Counted from the first letter of the stretch, positions 34,557-46,898 are shown. The stretch: DNA of 64,000 bases from Chloroflexota bacterium (GCA_003228195.2 QGNO01000003.1:1-64000), one strand, 5' to 3'. Notes: generated by a model from the letters alone, not told the origin. Translations and numbers: made by a program.

Positions 34557-37094
34557 TTAGCTACGATCCTGACGAAGCAAGCTATACACCACCGGAATAA
34601 CTACAAGAGTCAAGAATGTTGAAGTAATTAATCCTCCGATTACAACTATGGCAAGTTCGGCACCTATAATAGTGGCTTGTTGATCAGTAACCACTGCAAG
34701 CGGAATTAAAGCAAATATCGTGGTCAAAGCCGTCATTAAGATAGGGCGCACTCTAAGTTTTCCGCCTTCTATCAAAGCTTCATACAGCTTGTATCCACGT
34801 TGCCTTAATTGCTCAACGAAGGCAATAAGTACTATTGCATTCGTTACCACAAGCCCTATCAACATAAGCATACCAATAAGTGCCGGCAAGCCTAAAGTTC
34901 GCTGAGTAATGAAAAGCGCTGCGAGAGCTCCGATCGAAGCCAAGGGTAAACTAAATACTATGACCAGCGGGCTGATGAAAGAACGCAAGGTAATCAGCAT
35001 AGCCAAATAAACCAATACTACGCTTGCCAACATAGCAATACCCATCTTTATAAAAGCTTCTTGAATGTCTTGGGCAACGCCTCCAGTGCCTAAGGTAACA
35101 CCCTCCGGCAAACCTAATCTATCTATCTCTTGATTTACCATCGTGTTAACTAGTTGAGTGTCTTCAGAAGTGATCGATCCGGTTATTCGTACAGATTCAT
35201 TCCCATTGTAACGATAAATTAGATAGCGGCCAAACTGCTCGCTAATCGCAATATTACCTTTTACATTAACTAATCCTTCAACATCTTGGATTGCCAATAT
35301 AACAGCCTCAGCAAACCCAGATACCTTAGCGTAGTCATTACCCGTTACTGTTAATTCCAATCCTGCACTCGGAGGTCCATTAGTTTGAACAGTTTCGACC
35401 ATTACCGTACGATCTTGTCCTTTAAGCTCAGATCTGAGGAAATCTGCAACTTCCCGCGCGTCAGTACCCTCCGTCAAACGCAAGAAAACGCTTATCAGCC
35501 CGCCGGTAGCCGTATCTAGCCTATCAAAAGCAACGTCACTACCTCCAGCTGTAACTCTGAAAATCTCAACCTTGCCAGTTTGGCGGAGGCCTCCCAGTAC
35601 AGTCTCAATCTGAGCAACTGGCCCCCCACTCGAGACCATCTTATCAATAGGCATAGGTCGGTTCAGCATTACCTCAACTGATAGCAAACTTTCTCCACCA
35701 CCTGGCAAAAATGATTGCGGTATATATGGGAATAGTCCTAGCGTTCCTAGGAAAAGCAACGCTGCAATAACCAAAGTTGCTAACCGATGTTGTAGCGCCC
35801 ATTTCAACGGGGGGCCATACAAACGATTTAACCATCGCTCCAACCGTTCAGAAGAAGAACCAGTCCTTATCAGAAAGCTTCCTAACACTGGCACTATGGT
35901 AAGCGATACCAATAGAGACGCGATCAGTGCAAAAGTTACAGTTAGAGCAAAAGGCAAGAAAAATGCTCCGATTATTCCGCCTATGAAAGCAAGCGGCAAA
36001 AATACCGCAGCGGTCGTCAACGTTGCTGACAAGATAGCTCCTGAGACTTCTTTAGTGCCTTTCAGTGCTGAGACAATACTAGTCTCAGTCCCTTTACTCA
36101 TTTTTATATGGCGATATATATTTTCCAATACAACTATGCTGTCATCCACCACGCGGCCTACGGCAATTGCCAAACCACCAAGGGTCATAACATTCAGGCT
36201 CATATTTTGCCAATTCATCAAAACAAAAGCTATCATAACGCTCAGTGGAATCGACACGGCAGCTACAACCGTAGAACGTACACTAACCAAAAGTAAGAAA
36301 ATCACGCCCATAGCAAATAAACCGCCGAGCAAAGCCTCACGTTGAAGGCTCTCTATTGATCCCTTTATCTCTGGTGCTTGATTAGAGACTATAACTATTT
36401 CCAAATCTTGAGGCAGCTTAGTCTTAAGTATGTCTAGTTGACTCATTGCGGCATCTACAACCTCAACCGTATTTGAGTCAGCATGTTTCAGCACATTCAC
36501 AGACAAGCTAGGCTGCCCATTGGTACGGGTCAGTGAGGTACCAGCAAGCGCTTTGATTGGAACCTCCGCACTTACAACGCCATTCACTAATCTTAAAGCC
36601 GGAAGTATTTCTCCTTCGATTAGTGGAACTAAATCCTTAAGCCCAGATTGCTTCAGTATACTTACCTGCAGTATCGGTATTTCATCCGGGTTGACTCTTG
36701 TAACGTTAGGTTGCTGAACGAGATCTACGAATTTAATGCCTGATAACGTATCAGTAAGTAAACTTTCGACATTAGCCATGTCCTCGCCAAATTCAAACTC
36801 CGCAATTATCAACGAAAGCCCTGGGCTGGACGTGGATTGTAAAGTACGTATTCCTGCAAAGTCCGATATCAAAGTTTCTATCGGATCAGTAACATCGGAA
36901 AGAACCTGCTCTGCATTGCTTCCAGGGTATGCCGTAACCACGGTAACAATTGGAAAATCAATGTCTGGTAATAATTCAACTTGGAGCCGATTGAGCGAAT
37001 ATACTCCGGAGGCTACTACCAGTAAGGCTATGAAAACGGTGCCCCATCGCCACCGGAGAGAGATATCGATCAAGAAACCCATTACTTTTGCCAT
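34557..37094 (-). CDS. RND-family efflux permease, short form
   Basis: This 845-residue protein belongs to the AcrB/HAE1 group of proton-driven exporters. It has twelve membrane helices in two halves, the helix-4 acidic pair in GRVVDDSIVVLENIY, and the helix-1 start LLPDIDFPIVTV. The AcrB helix-10 lysine is replaced, in IGLVVTNAIVLIAF, as in other HAE relatives. It is about 200 residues shorter than AcrB. The missing length lies in the two extracytoplasmic porter regions, as might be expected where no TolC-type channel exists. No membrane-fusion partner is adjacent. The start at 37094 has no clear ribosome site. Confidence 0.88.
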   Translation of the reverse strand: MAKVMGFLIDISLRWRWGTVFIALLVVASGVYSLNRLQVELLPDIDFPIVTVVTAYPGSNAEQVLSDVTDPIETLISDFAGIRTLQSTSSPGLSLIIAEFEFGEDMANVESLLTDTLSGIKFVDLVQQPNVTRVNPDEIPILQVSILKQSGLKDLVPLIEGEILPALRLVNGVVSAEVPIKALAGTSLTRTNGQPSLSVNVLKHADSNTVEVVDAAMSQLDILKTKLPQDLEIVIVSNQAPEIKGSIESLQREALLGGLFAMGVIFLLLVSVRSTVVAAVSIPLSVMIAFVLMNWQNMSLNVMTLGGLAIAVGRVVDDSIVVLENIYRHIKMSKGTETSIVSALKGTKEVSGAILSATLTTAAVFLPLAFIGGIIGAFFLPFALTVTFALIASLLVSLTIVPVLGSFLIRTGSSSERLERWLNRLYGPPLKWALQHRLATLVIAALLFLGTLGLFPYIPQSFLPGGGESLLSVEVMLNRPMPIDKMVSSGGPVAQIETVLGGLRQTGKVEIFRVTAGGSDVAFDRLDTATGGLISVFLRLTEGTDAREVADFLRSELKGQDRTVMVETVQTNGPPSAGLELTVTGNDYAKVSGFAEAVILAIQDVEGLVNVKGNIAISEQFGRYLIYRYNGNESVRITGSITSEDTQLVNTMVNQEIDRLGLPEGVTLGTGGVAQDIQEAFIKMGIAMLASVVLVYLAMLITLRSFISPLVIVFSLPLASIGALAALFITQRTLGLPALIGMLMLIGLVVTNAIVLIAFVEQLRQRGYKLYEALIEGGKLRVRPILMTALTTIFALIPLAVVTDQQATIIGAELAIVVIGGLITSTFLTLVVIPVVYSLLRQDRS

Positions 37095-37292
37095 AATTTC
37101 AGTGTTCCGAAAAATGAACTAATTGTATTCCTGTTAGGATACCTCTCCTATCGCCCATCTCTAACTTACCAATAGTTAATAAACATTCTTTAAGGAAATT
37201 CTCTAAAAATGCTAAGAGTATCCTAAGAAACCTTCGCCCAAAAATTCGACTCGTAGGCATGCAATCACTCGAAAGCGAAGAAGTAGCAGTCT

Positions 37293-38066
37293 TCATATGC
37301 CCATGATATGGTACCCACCATCCACAGGCAAAATGGTGCCAGTAATACCACTCGAGAGTTGGCTGCATAGAAACAGTGCAGCGTCCCCAACTTCCTCATG
37401 GGTGGTATTTCTCCTCAGCGGAGATCGTTGCTCGTGCACGTGTTTCATATCTAGAAATCCACCAATACCTCTAGCAGACAATGTGTCCAGAGGGCCTGGC
37501 GACAAGGCATTAACACGTATCTCGTTAGGGCCCATCTCCGCGGCCAGCTGTTTCACTTCATTTTCAAGGGCTGCTTTAGCTGTCCCCATTACATTGTATC
37601 CGGGATACACCTTCTCCGATGCGTGAAATGTGATAGTCACAATGCTTCCACCCTCGACCATTAAAGGCGCGGCATACTTAGCTATAGGAATTAAAGAATA
37701 GGCACTGACATCAAGCGCTTTCATAAATCCTTCGCGAGATGTCTCAGAAAACGCTCCTAGTAGGTCTTCTCGGTTAGCGAATGCTACACTATGTACCACA
37801 AAAGAAATTGAGCCATACCGTCCCTTCAATTCTTGGAAAACTTCACCAATTTGCTTGGAGTCCGTGACATCACATTCCCATAACGTAACATTGTCCCACT
37901 GTTCAACCAACCTCGCCACCCGACTCTTCAATCTTTCATTTTGGTATGTCAGTGCCAAATTAGCCCCTGCTTTATGCAAAGTCTCAGCAATCGACCATGC
38001 AATGCTTTTGTCATTAGCAACTCCGAACACAATCCCATTCTTGCCACTCAAATCTATTGGATACAA
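37293..38066 (-). CDS. fabI: Enoyl-[acyl-carrier-protein] reductase (NADH) FabI
   Basis: FabI reduces trans-2-enoyl-ACP in the last step of fatty acid elongation. The 257-residue SDR shows the N-terminal GVANDKSIAWSIAETL, and NALSPGPLDTLSA later. The active tyrosine and lysine are in GYNVMGTAKAALE (Tyr157, Lys164). The outer tyrosine, ten residues before Tyr157 in the E. coli enzyme, is Phe147 here (TFHASEKV). It starts with TTG at 38066 behind AGAGGA. It lies 60 bp after the HQxxH protein gene in the rpoBC direction. Confidence 0.93.
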   Translation of the reverse strand: MYPIDLSGKNGIVFGVANDKSIAWSIAETLHKAGANLALTYQNERLKSRVARLVEQWDNVTLWECDVTDSKQIGEVFQELKGRYGSISFVVHSVAFANREDLLGAFSETSREGFMKALDVSAYSLIPIAKYAAPLMVEGGSIVTITFHASEKVYPGYNVMGTAKAALENEVKQLAAEMGPNEIRVNALSPGPLDTLSARGIGGFLDMKHVHEQRSPLRRNTTHEEVGDAALFLCSQLSSGITGTILPVDGGYHIMGI

Positions 38067-38125
38067 TTTCGATTCCTCTCAGTTTTCGAATTCATTTAAC
38101 TTCCATTTTTTAAACTAAAAGCACG

Positions 38126-38542
38126 TTAGCTATTTGTGACGCCTCCACTACCGGGCTGATAATAATCGTACACATGATTGATCATTTCATGAGGTTCGCG
38201 CTCAACTTGAAGATGGTGAATCGGCTTCCATCTGGCAACTAATCTGGCCGATAAATGGCGCCAGATATAGGATGCAAAGCCCCACTGTAACCGTTGATGC
38301 GCATGACAATATTGATGCACCAAAGGAGCCAAAGCCTCGTTGTCTGCTAATTCCCCATCCAGCTGAACATCTAGTATGTTCTTGCCAATGAATATTATCG
38401 GCCTGACAAACATAAGTGGTAGCATCCACCCATTTATATTAGACCACTTGACAGCAAAAACCGTTGTTCTAGTCAACGCGGCTGATGACACACCATGCTT
38501 ACGCAACCTCATGCCAGAAAGACTACTAGCAGCAAATCGCAT
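38126..38542 (-). CDS. Small zincin-like protein with HQxxH in place of HExxH
   Basis: The 138-residue protein recalls small metallopeptidase-like domains that carry HEYxHxxQ and a downstream glutamate (often EREA). Here the motif is LVHQYCHAHQ (His76, Gln77, His80), and the later acidic stretch is HLQVEREPHEM. The general-base glutamate is replaced by glutamine, so the protein may be catalytically inactive or simply bind metal. A hydrophobic N-terminal stretch (about residues 38-55) could be a membrane contact. The ATG at 38542 has AAGGA upstream. It lies 47 bp after rpoC on the same strand. Its function is unknown. Confidence 0.6.
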   Translation of the reverse strand: MRFAASSLSGMRLRKHGVSSAALTRTTVFAVKWSNINGWMLPLMFVRPIIFIGKNILDVQLDGELADNEALAPLVHQYCHAHQRLQWGFASYIWRHLSARLVARWKPIHHLQVEREPHEMINHVYDYYQPGSGGVTNS

Positions 38543-38589
38543 TTTGATCCTTTAAAACAGTCAATAAGCCTTTTATGCGGCACAAGTCA

Positions 38590-41500
38590 TTAGGATTCGA
38601 CAGCACTTGTATCGTCTTCAAGCCCTTCATCCGCAGGGGAATCAGGTACCGGGTCAGCCTTCGATGATTTTTCTTGGGTTCCTAAGTCTACGACTACACC
38701 AAGGTCCTCAGGTCGAAGACCTTCTGCCTTCTCGTCTTGCCCATTGTTATCATCAAAACCTTTCGAAGTCCCATCAATTAATCGCAGTTCTTCAGGTATC
38801 AACGGAAGCCCAAGCCTGATCCTGCCTTCCTCAGTGTTATCAAGGCGAGCCGGAATGAGCCTGCCAATTATCACGTTTTCTTTCAGTCCAAGTAAATTGT
38901 CGGTCGCACCATTCACTGCAGCCTCAGTCAGAACACGTGCTGTCTCCTGAAAGGAAGCCGCAGCCAAGAAACTATCCGTATTTAAGGATGCTCTTGTAAC
39001 ACCGAGAAGGACTGAACTGGCGGTAGCAGGCTCTCCGCCTTCGGCCAAGACTCTAGCGTTCAAATCCTCAAAAACGAAATGGTCCACAAGTTCCCCAGGC
39101 AATAGTTCTGTATCGCCTATCCCATCAACTCGAACTTTACGAAGCATTTGGCGCACTATTATCTCAATATGCTTGTCATCAATCGTAATACCCTGAGTCC
39201 TATAAACGGCCTGGACTTCCCTAACCAAATGTCGCTGGGTAGCTTCTTTCCCAAGAATACGCAAAATATCTTGTGGACTGAGTGATCCTGAGGTTAACGC
39301 TGCTCCAGCTAGAACCTCCTGACCCTCAGATACAATGAGTCTGGCAGAATGGGGTATTAGATATTCTCGTTGCTCTTGCTCTTCCCAGCTCACCGTTATT
39401 TTTCGACGCCGAATCGAAACCCGGCCAGAAATGTTGCTCAAAAGCGCCTCTTCGGTACCCGTTTTGCTAGAAGCTTTCTTCTTTGTCTCTTCCGACTTGG
39501 CAAGTAGCATACCAGACTCAACCCAATCACCATCTGCCACCGCTAACTTGTAACCTTCTGGCAATGAATGTTCTTCTTCAAATTGCTCAGAATTTACCAC
39601 TCTGAGCCGTCTGCCATCGAGGTCTTCGTCCAGCTCTACTTTACCGTCAATCTCTGATAACAATGCCATGCCTCTTGGCGAACGTGCCTCAAATAATTCT
39701 TCCACTTTTGGCAGACCACTAGTGCCGCTAGTGATATCTATACCAGCTACACCACCTGTGTGGAAAGTCCGCATTGTAAGTTGGGTGCCAGGCTCTCCGA
39801 TGCTCTGAGCAGCCAATATTCCTACTGCCTCGCCAAGCAATACATCCTTCCCGGTAGCAGGGCTCCGTCCGTAGCAAAAACGACAAATACCTCGCCTAGC
39901 AATACAAGTTAACGGAGATCGAACACATACTCGATAGATTCCTAGGTCCACTATGTCTTTAGCCTTCTCATCATTCAATTCCATATTAAAATCTAGCAAG
40001 ATTTCCCCGGTCTTTGGATCGGCTAATGGCAATGCAAGGCGCCTACCGGCAATGCGGTTGTTAAGCGGTGGGGCCATAGTATCTTCCGGAACGTTTTCAA
40101 TCCAAACACCGTCAATGGTGCCACAGTCATCCTCCAACACGATGACGTCCTGAGAAATATCTATCAATCTCCTAGTCAAATATCCACTTTCAGCTGTACG
40201 CAGAGCTGTGTCAGTAAGACCTTTCCTCGCGCCGTGGGTGGAAATAAAATACTCCAAAACGCTAAGGCCTTCGCGAAAACTTGACCTTATAGGTAGATCA
40301 ATAATTTTACCCCTAGGATTACTCATTAGTCCGCGCATACCAGCCATCTGCTTGATTTGAGCGATATTACCTTTGGCCCCGGAAACAGCCATCATGTATA
40401 TCCCTCCATACGTCGGTAAGACTTCAGTGATCAAATCAGTCATTTGATCACTGGCCTCGGTCCATATTGACACTGCTTTAGCATATCTCTCATCTTCGTT
40501 AATAAGCCCTGATAAGTATTGTCCTTCCAGTTCTTCGATTCTGCTATTAGCGGCCGCCATTAGATCTTGCTTCTTAGCTGGTACTTCTATGTCACTAATG
40601 GCTATAGTCGCACCAGACTTAGTAGCATAATGAAAACCTAGTCGCTTTATTGCATCAAGCACTGGCGCTGTACCAGCGTTACCGAGAATCTTATAACACT
40701 CTGCCACAAGAGTGCTCAAGCTCTTAGAATCCATAACCTGATTCTTAAAACCAATCTCTTCTGGAAGGATTTCGTTAAACAATATGCGGCCTACAGAGCT
40801 TCTAAGCCATCCATCCTCCTGATCCGATCCACGCACTTGTATTTCAGCTCTAAGGTCGACTAGATCATAATCATAGGCTAATGTTGCCTCCTCGCGGGAA
40901 TGGAACTTGCTTCCTTCTCCTTTAAGTCCATTCTCTACTTGGGTCAAGTAATAGCAGCCCAAAACAATGTCTAAAGTGGGAGTAACTATCGGATATCCCG
41001 AACTAGGAGAAAGCATATTGTTCGTGCTCATCATAATGTGCCGAGCTTCTCGTACTGCCTCCTTAGCAAGTGGGACATGGACCGCCATCTGATCACCATC
41101 AAAATCAGCGTTAAAAGCGGTGCAAACCAGTGGATGTATTTCAATCGCACTACCTTCAGTTAAAACCGGCTGAAACGCTTGTATCCCCAAGCGATGGAGC
41201 GTAGGAGCTCGATTTAAGAGCACTGGGCGGTCTTTGATTATATCCTCTAAGATGTCCCATACTTCAGGCCTAACTCGTTCAATCATGCGCTTTGCGCTCT
41301 TTATATTATGTGCATGGCCTTCAAGAACTAGTCGATTCATCACAAAAGGCTTGAACAATTCTAAAGCCATCTTTTTAGGCAATCCACATTGGTGCATCAG
41401 AAGGTCAGGGCCAACAACAATAACTGAACGCCCGCTGTAATCTACTCGTTTACCGAGAAGATTTTGTCGAAATCTTCCTTGTTTTCCACGTAACAAGTCA

Positions 41501-42696
41501 GATAATGACTTAAGTTTGTGATTGTGGCTTCCAGATATGGCTCTGCCCCGTCTACCATTATCTATCAACGCATCTACAGCCTCTTGTAACATACGTTTTT
41601 CATTTCTTGCTATGATTTCAGGTGCGCCAAGATCCAATAGCCGTCTGAGTCTATTATTCCTATTAATCACACGCCTATAAAGATCATTCAGGTCACTAGT
41701 GGCAAATCGGCCTCCATCAAGCTGTACCATCGGCCTAAGGTCGGGTGGAAGTACAGGCAAAACCGTGAGTATCATCCACTCAACTTTGTTTTCGCTCTTC
41801 CGGAACGCCTCCACCACTCGAAGCCTCTTGATGGCTTTTTTCCGACGCTGCCCCGCGTTTACTCGCAACTCATTCTGAAGCCACTCTTTAAGTTCAACCA
41901 GATTAGTGTTCTGTAAAACTCTAATAATCGCCTCTGCACCCATACCAGCTTCAAATATAGATTCAAAGCTTTCTCTCAGCTCCCTATATTTGTTCTCCGT
42001 TAGAAGCTGAAGAGGTCTAATATCCTCTAGGTTATCTATTTTACTTTGAAATACGTCCCATATCCGTTGCTTTGCACTTTCGTATGCACCTTCAATATCT
42101 GAAGTGTCCGGTTCAGTTACGTCAACTTGAGTTTCATCGCTCTCTTTTTGAACAGATTCTCCTTGGGATAACGCCTCATCTTCAGAGTCGGAGCTGCCAG
42201 CTTGATTTTGTAATTTTTCGATCTCAGTATCTCTCTGGGATTTCAGTTCCTCAAGAAGTTCATCGCGAAGGTCATGATCCACAGATATAACTATATATTG
42301 GGCGAAATAAAGAACACGTTCCAAGTTCCTAGGGGAAAGGTCTAAAAGAAGTCCGAGTCGGCTAGGTGTGCTCTTAGAAAACCAAATGTGAGCCACTGGA
42401 GCAGCAAGTTTAATATGCCCCATTCGTTCCCGTCTCACCTTGGCCCTAGTAACCTCAACACCACACCGATCACATATCACGCCCTTGTAGCGTATCTTTT
42501 TGTACTTGCCGCAGAAACATTCCCAATCTTTGGTTGGGCCAAAAATTCTCTCATCGAAAAGTCCGTCCTTTTCAGGTCTCAAGGTTCTGTAATTTATAGT
42601 CTCAGGCTTGGTTACTTCTCCATATGACCAATCCATCACCTGCTCAGGCGATGCCAACGAGATTCTCATTGAGCTGAAATCGTCGTTTTCTACCAT
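38590..42696 (-). CDS. rpoC: DNA-directed RNA polymerase subunit beta-prime
   Basis: This is the 1368-residue catalytic subunit of RNA polymerase. It holds the N-terminal zinc site [20 protein letters not shown], the Mg2+-binding active-site loop [12 protein letters not shown], the second zinc site ([11 protein letters not shown]) and the trigger-loop region. An acidic insertion of about 60 residues lies after the N-terminal zinc domain (roughly residues 155-215), and the C-terminus is acidic, a feature shared with rpoB here. The ATG at 42696 has AAGGAGA about 10 nt upstream. It follows rpoB by 55 bp in one operon. Confidence 0.98.
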   Translation of the reverse strand: MVENDDFSSMRISLASPEQVMDWSYGEVTKPETINYRTLRPEKDGLFDERIFGPTKDWECFCGKYKKIRYKGVICDRCGVEVTRAKVRRERMGHIKLAAPVAHIWFSKSTPSRLGLLLDLSPRNLERVLYFAQYIVISVDHDLRDELLEELKSQRDTEIEKLQNQAGSSDSEDEALSQGESVQKESDETQVDVTEPDTSDIEGAYESAKQRIWDVFQSKIDNLEDIRPLQLLTENKYRELRESFESIFEAGMGAEAIIRVLQNTNLVELKEWLQNELRVNAGQRRKKAIKRLRVVEAFRKSENKVEWMILTVLPVLPPDLRPMVQLDGGRFATSDLNDLYRRVINRNNRLRRLLDLGAPEIIARNEKRMLQEAVDALIDNGRRGRAISGSHNHKLKSLSDLLRGKQGRFRQNLLGKRVDYSGRSVIVVGPDLLMHQCGLPKKMALELFKPFVMNRLVLEGHAHNIKSAKRMIERVRPEVWDILEDIIKDRPVLLNRAPTLHRLGIQAFQPVLTEGSAIEIHPLVCTAFNADFDGDQMAVHVPLAKEAVREARHIMMSTNNMLSPSSGYPIVTPTLDIVLGCYYLTQVENGLKGEGSKFHSREEATLAYDYDLVDLRAEIQVRGSDQEDGWLRSSVGRILFNEILPEEIGFKNQVMDSKSLSTLVAECYKILGNAGTAPVLDAIKRLGFHYATKSGATIAISDIEVPAKKQDLMAAANSRIEELEGQYLSGLINEDERYAKAVSIWTEASDQMTDLITEVLPTYGGIYMMAVSGAKGNIAQIKQMAGMRGLMSNPRGKIIDLPIRSSFREGLSVLEYFISTHGARKGLTDTALRTAESGYLTRRLIDISQDVIVLEDDCGTIDGVWIENVPEDTMAPPLNNRIAGRRLALPLADPKTGEILLDFNMELNDEKAKDIVDLGIYRVCVRSPLTCIARRGICRFCYGRSPATGKDVLLGEAVGILAAQSIGEPGTQLTMRTFHTGGVAGIDITSGTSGLPKVEELFEARSPRGMALLSEIDGKVELDEDLDGRRLRVVNSEQFEEEHSLPEGYKLAVADGDWVESGMLLAKSEETKKKASSKTGTEEALLSNISGRVSIRRRKITVSWEEQEQREYLIPHSARLIVSEGQEVLAGAALTSGSLSPQDILRILGKEATQRHLVREVQAVYRTQGITIDDKHIEIIVRQMLRKVRVDGIGDTELLPGELVDHFVFEDLNARVLAEGGEPATASSVLLGVTRASLNTDSFLAAASFQETARVLTEAAVNGATDNLLGLKENVIIGRLIPARLDNTEEGRIRLGLPLIPEELRLIDGTSKGFDDNNGQDEKAEGLRPEDLGVVVDLGTQEKSSKADPVPDSPADEGLEDDTSAVES

Positions 42697-42751
42697 TCTT
42701 TTGAGTTCTCCTTACTTAAATACAAAGACCTTATACAATTGTCTCGTTACA

Positions 42752-45700
42752 TTACTCAGTTTCTTGAGAGGCATCTTCAAGGCTGTCAGCCTCGGCGCCG
42801 ACAACTTCTTCGAGCGGCTCAACCAACTCAGAATCGCCGCTTAAAGCCGAAGCCAACTCTTCAACATCACGCTCCAAATCTGGCTGAGGAACATCGCTTA
42901 TTATATCGGCCGGCTGATCGCCATCCAAAGAATCCTCGCCATCAGACTGGGCTTGTTTATCTACGGCATTTTGATGCGCGGTTAATTCGTTCACACCGTA
43001 ATCTCCAAAACCAAAGGATGCATCACCATCCCCTAATGGCAATTCAACCCCCTCATCGTTTTCACCGAGTAATTCCACTGACAGACCCAAGCTTTGCAAT
43101 TCCTTTAGAAGTACATGAAAAGATTCTGGGACACCAGGCTGAACTATATCCTCTCCCTTGACGATAGATTCATAGGTTTTCACCCTGCCAACTACATCAT
43201 CAGATTTTACAGTGAGCATCTCTTGGAGGTTGTGCGCAGCACTATATGCCTCTAGAGCCCAAACTTCCATTTCCCCAAATCGCTGACCTCCAAACTGTGC
43301 TTTACCACCCAATGGTTGTTGCGTAATCAGTGAGTATGGACCCGTTGATCTGGCATGAATCTTATCTTCGACTAGATGTATGAGCTTCATCATATAAATG
43401 TAACCAACCGTCACGGGATGATCGAAGGGTTCACCAGTCCTACCGTCGAAAAGAGTCGTCTTGCCAAAAATAGGAGGGACGTTCTTCCCTTCCATATTTA
43501 GTACACGTACCTTATCTCGTAGTGCTTGCGCATCATACTTTGAGGTATCAACTCCGCCCTCTTCTTGCAACCAAATCTTGACACAGGCATCAGATGCAAA
43601 ACCCGTTTTCCTGTCATCAAAAATTTCCTGAGCATCATAACCTCTATCGCTGAGCCATTCCGTAACTTCCGTACTAACTTTATTTCCATTTGACGCACCA
43701 TTTGTGAAATGCCCATTCGACAAAGAAAGTTTAGATTCCTCCACAAACCAAGCACGAGCTAGTGCGTCTTGTATTTTGATGTCTTCAGCTCCATCAAACA
43801 CTGGGGTCACTACAGAGTAATTAAGAGACTTTGCAGCCCAGCCAATGTGTGTTTCAAGCACTTGTCCAAGGTTCATTCTAGAAGGAACCCCTATCGGGTT
43901 TAATATGATGTCAACGGGAGTTCCATCTGGAAGATATGGCATATCTTCGGCTGGTAAAATTCTTGAAATAACGCCTTTATTCCCATGACGTCCAGCCATT
44001 TTATCCCCGGCCGCAATTTTACGTGTTTGAGCTACCCAAACTCTTACTAGCTTGTTGACACTTGGAGGCAATTCATCCTTATTTTCTCGGTCAAGTATCT
44101 TTACATCTATAACCTTCCCTCTCTCCCCATGTGGGACCCGTAAGGAACTATCTTTCACATCCCTAGCCTTCTCACCAAATATGGCTCGAAGTAACTTCTC
44201 CTCCGCTGTTAGCTCAGTTTCACCTTTAGGGGTTATCTTGCCTACAAGGATGTCTCCAGGCTCCACCTCAGCTCCAACCAGTATTACGCCGTCGTCATCT
44301 AGATTGCGCAAGCTCTCTTCACCAACATTAGGAATATCTCTAGTGATTTCCTCAGGTCCAAGCTTAGTATCCCTAGCTTCTGACTCGTACTTTTCTATAT
44401 GAATTGACGTGAATTTATCTTGCTCCAACAGTCGTTCGCTAAGTATGATGGCATCTTCATAGTTATAACCTTCCCAACTCATGAACGCTACTAAAACGTT
44501 TTGACCCAAAGCCAAATCTCCTTTATCAGTGGACGAACTGTCTGCCAACGGGTCACCACGTTTTACTAAGTCGCCTTTGTCAACGATCGGATTCTGAGTC
44601 ATGCAAGTGCCTTGGTTACTACGCACGAATTTGTACAAGTCGTGAACATGTTCTTCCCCATTCACATCAGTGACTACTATCCGATCACCAGCGACAGAAG
44701 TTACTACTCCGTCGGAAGTCGCAAGCGCTACTTGACCAGAGTCAACAGCCACTCTACGCTCCATGCCAGTACCCACAATTGGAGCTTCGGGTCGTACCAA
44801 AGGAACTGCTTGTCTCTGCATGTTGGAACCCATCAAAGCTCTATTGGCATCGTCATGTTCCAAAAACGGAATAAGCGCTGTTGAAACACTGACTATCTGC
44901 ATCGGTGAAACATCCATAAAGTCAACCTGATCAGGTTGTTCTACGGCAAATCGTTCACCTTGCCGAATTTCAATTCGATTTTCAACAAATTGCCCACAAT
45001 CGTCCAACAACGTGTTTGCTTGAGCAACTATGTATGCCTCCTCTTCGTCCGCAGCCAGATAACTGATCTCGTCCTTATCGTGTTTCACAAAAGCCCGTAC
45101 GGAAATATCACATTTAGGTAAAGCGTTCAGCTTAGTTACTAGTGATTTGGTAATTTTACGGCCAGATTTGGCAAGAATCTTTCCGTCGTCACCTCTTACA
45201 TCATCCTGCAGCAAACGACCCTCTAGATCCTTAGACTTACTGGATATTTCATGGAATACTTTCCTATAGGGCGTTTCTATGAATCCAAATTCGTTAGTTT
45301 TTGCATAAGTGGCTAGAGATCCCAAGAGTCCTATATTAGGTCCTTCCGGTGTCTCAATCGGACAAATCCGACCGTAGTGAGAATGATGGACATCACGAAC
45401 ATCAAAACCTGCTCGTTCCCTCGAAAGGCCTCCCGGTCCTAATGCCGACAGTCTCCGCTTGTGTGTTAGTTCAGCAAGTGGATTCGTCTGATCCATAAAT
45501 TGAGATAATTGCGACCCTCCAAAGAATTCACGAATCGATGCTACGACTGGACGTACATTTACCAACGCGCTCGGAGTTGCCTGTTCTGTATCGTTTATGG
45601 TCATCCTCTCCCTCACCACACGCTCCATCCTAACTAAACCAACTCTGAGTTGGTTTAGTATCAACTCTCCGACGGCCCTGACCCTTCTATTGCCTAAATG

Positions 45701-46681
45701 ATCTATATCATCCACGCGTTGGGAACCATTGTTGATCTGAATTATGATCTTAGTTACCTTAACAATATCTTCCTTAGTTAGAGTCCTAGTTTCAATTGGT
45801 AGTGTAAGAGCTAGACGCCGATTTAACTTATAACGACCTACTTTGCCCAAGTCATAACGACGAGAATTAAAAAACAGGTTATCCAAAAGAGCCTCGGCAT
45901 TCTCCTGGCTAGGTGGCTCGCCCGGGCGCAAATGTTTGTAGAACTCGAGCAAGGCCTCATTCTTGTCCTTAACTCCCGAGTCTCGTTCGATAGTGGTTTT
46001 AATAAACTGATGGTCTGGTAATTGGTCAACATCCTTGAACGTGTCTAACAGTTCCTTGTCAGTAGAAATGCCTATCGCCCTCAACAGGGTTGTTACTGGA
46101 GTTTTCCTCTTCCGGTCAACTTTGACAGATATTACGTCCCTGGCGCTAGTTTCAAACTCAAGCCATGCCCCTCTATATGGCACGAACTTAGCCATGGCCA
46201 GCCGTCTCCCAGTGGTCGCATCTTGCTCAATAGTGAAATACACTCCGGGAGAGCGCACGAGTTGGCTGACAACTACACGTTCCGCGCCATTGATTACAAA
46301 TGTGCCGTTTATAGTCATCATGGGAATATCTCCCATGAAGAGTTGCTGCTCCTTAACTTCCCCAGTTTCCTTAATTGTTAGCCTTGCGGTCACATAAAGA
46401 GGAGCCGAATAAGTAATCTCCCTTTGGCGACATTCCTTTTCGTTGTACTTCGGTGTTCGAAATTCATGATCAATAAAATCCAGCTCAAATCTCTCCCCGG
46501 TGAAATCGCGTATCGGAAAAATCTCTTTAAAAAGGTCCTTAATTCCGTCTTTTTTCAGATTTTCAAATGAATCAGTCTGTATCTGGATAAGGTTAGGAAC
46601 GTCCAATATCTGTGATATATGAGCGTATGACCTTTTTTCAAGGCTTGACGAATTTAGTGGTGCTGAAGCCAAATCAACCAT
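42752..46681 (-). CDS. rpoB: DNA-directed RNA polymerase subunit beta
   Basis: This is the 1309-residue beta subunit. It contains the rifampicin-region motifs [17 protein letters not shown] and [17 protein letters not shown], both normal for rifampicin-sensitive enzymes. The active-centre stretches [12 protein letters not shown] and [14 protein letters not shown] are also present. The C-terminal 100 or so residues are acidic and low-complexity. The ATG at 46681 follows AAGGAGAG by 9 nt. The gene heads the rpoB-rpoC transcript from its own promoter. Confidence 0.98.
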   Translation of the reverse strand: MVDLASAPLNSSSLEKRSYAHISQILDVPNLIQIQTDSFENLKKDGIKDLFKEIFPIRDFTGERFELDFIDHEFRTPKYNEKECRQREITYSAPLYVTARLTIKETGEVKEQQLFMGDIPMMTINGTFVINGAERVVVSQLVRSPGVYFTIEQDATTGRRLAMAKFVPYRGAWLEFETSARDVISVKVDRKRKTPVTTLLRAIGISTDKELLDTFKDVDQLPDHQFIKTTIERDSGVKDKNEALLEFYKHLRPGEPPSQENAEALLDNLFFNSRRYDLGKVGRYKLNRRLALTLPIETRTLTKEDIVKVTKIIIQINNGSQRVDDIDHLGNRRVRAVGELILNQLRVGLVRMERVVRERMTINDTEQATPSALVNVRPVVASIREFFGGSQLSQFMDQTNPLAELTHKRRLSALGPGGLSRERAGFDVRDVHHSHYGRICPIETPEGPNIGLLGSLATYAKTNEFGFIETPYRKVFHEISSKSKDLEGRLLQDDVRGDDGKILAKSGRKITKSLVTKLNALPKCDISVRAFVKHDKDEISYLAADEEEAYIVAQANTLLDDCGQFVENRIEIRQGERFAVEQPDQVDFMDVSPMQIVSVSTALIPFLEHDDANRALMGSNMQRQAVPLVRPEAPIVGTGMERRVAVDSGQVALATSDGVVTSVAGDRIVVTDVNGEEHVHDLYKFVRSNQGTCMTQNPIVDKGDLVKRGDPLADSSSTDKGDLALGQNVLVAFMSWEGYNYEDAIILSERLLEQDKFTSIHIEKYESEARDTKLGPEEITRDIPNVGEESLRNLDDDGVILVGAEVEPGDILVGKITPKGETELTAEEKLLRAIFGEKARDVKDSSLRVPHGERGKVIDVKILDRENKDELPPSVNKLVRVWVAQTRKIAAGDKMAGRHGNKGVISRILPAEDMPYLPDGTPVDIILNPIGVPSRMNLGQVLETHIGWAAKSLNYSVVTPVFDGAEDIKIQDALARAWFVEESKLSLSNGHFTNGASNGNKVSTEVTEWLSDRGYDAQEIFDDRKTGFASDACVKIWLQEEGGVDTSKYDAQALRDKVRVLNMEGKNVPPIFGKTTLFDGRTGEPFDHPVTVGYIYMMKLIHLVEDKIHARSTGPYSLITQQPLGGKAQFGGQRFGEMEVWALEAYSAAHNLQEMLTVKSDDVVGRVKTYESIVKGEDIVQPGVPESFHVLLKELQSLGLSVELLGENDEGVELPLGDGDASFGFGDYGVNELTAHQNAVDKQAQSDGEDSLDGDQPADIISDVPQPDLERDVEELASALSGDSELVEPLEEVVGAEADSLEDASQETE

Positions 46682-46808
46682 GAACGTTCACTCTCCTTAA
46701 CAACGACAAAAAAACCTCACCTCCCTAATTAGGGAAAAAAGGTCTAATAACCAATAAACTTAATGGATTTCAGACAGGCGTCTTGAATCATGCGCAGAGC
46801 TACAGGGC

Positions 46809-46838
46809 ATAGTAGCATTAGACATATGTATTAGTCAA
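46809..46838 (-). promoter_or_regulatory. rpoBC promoter
   Basis: On the minus strand TTGACT (46838-46833) and TACTAT (46814-46809) are 18 bp apart. The predicted start near 46802 gives a leader of about 120 nt before rpoB. That leader holds the inverted repeat CCCTAATTAGGG followed by a G-rich patch and T7. Confidence 0.6.
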
Positions 46839-46898
46839 CATTTAAGAGAATTATGCTTTTCACTATAAATTCATACGCTGCCTAATACATATAGCGAA

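Noticed and set aside
37099-37368. 89-residue minus-strand frame between the RND gene and fabI
   Set aside because: It overlaps the end of fabI in another frame and has no ribosome site; I see no gene in 37095-37292.
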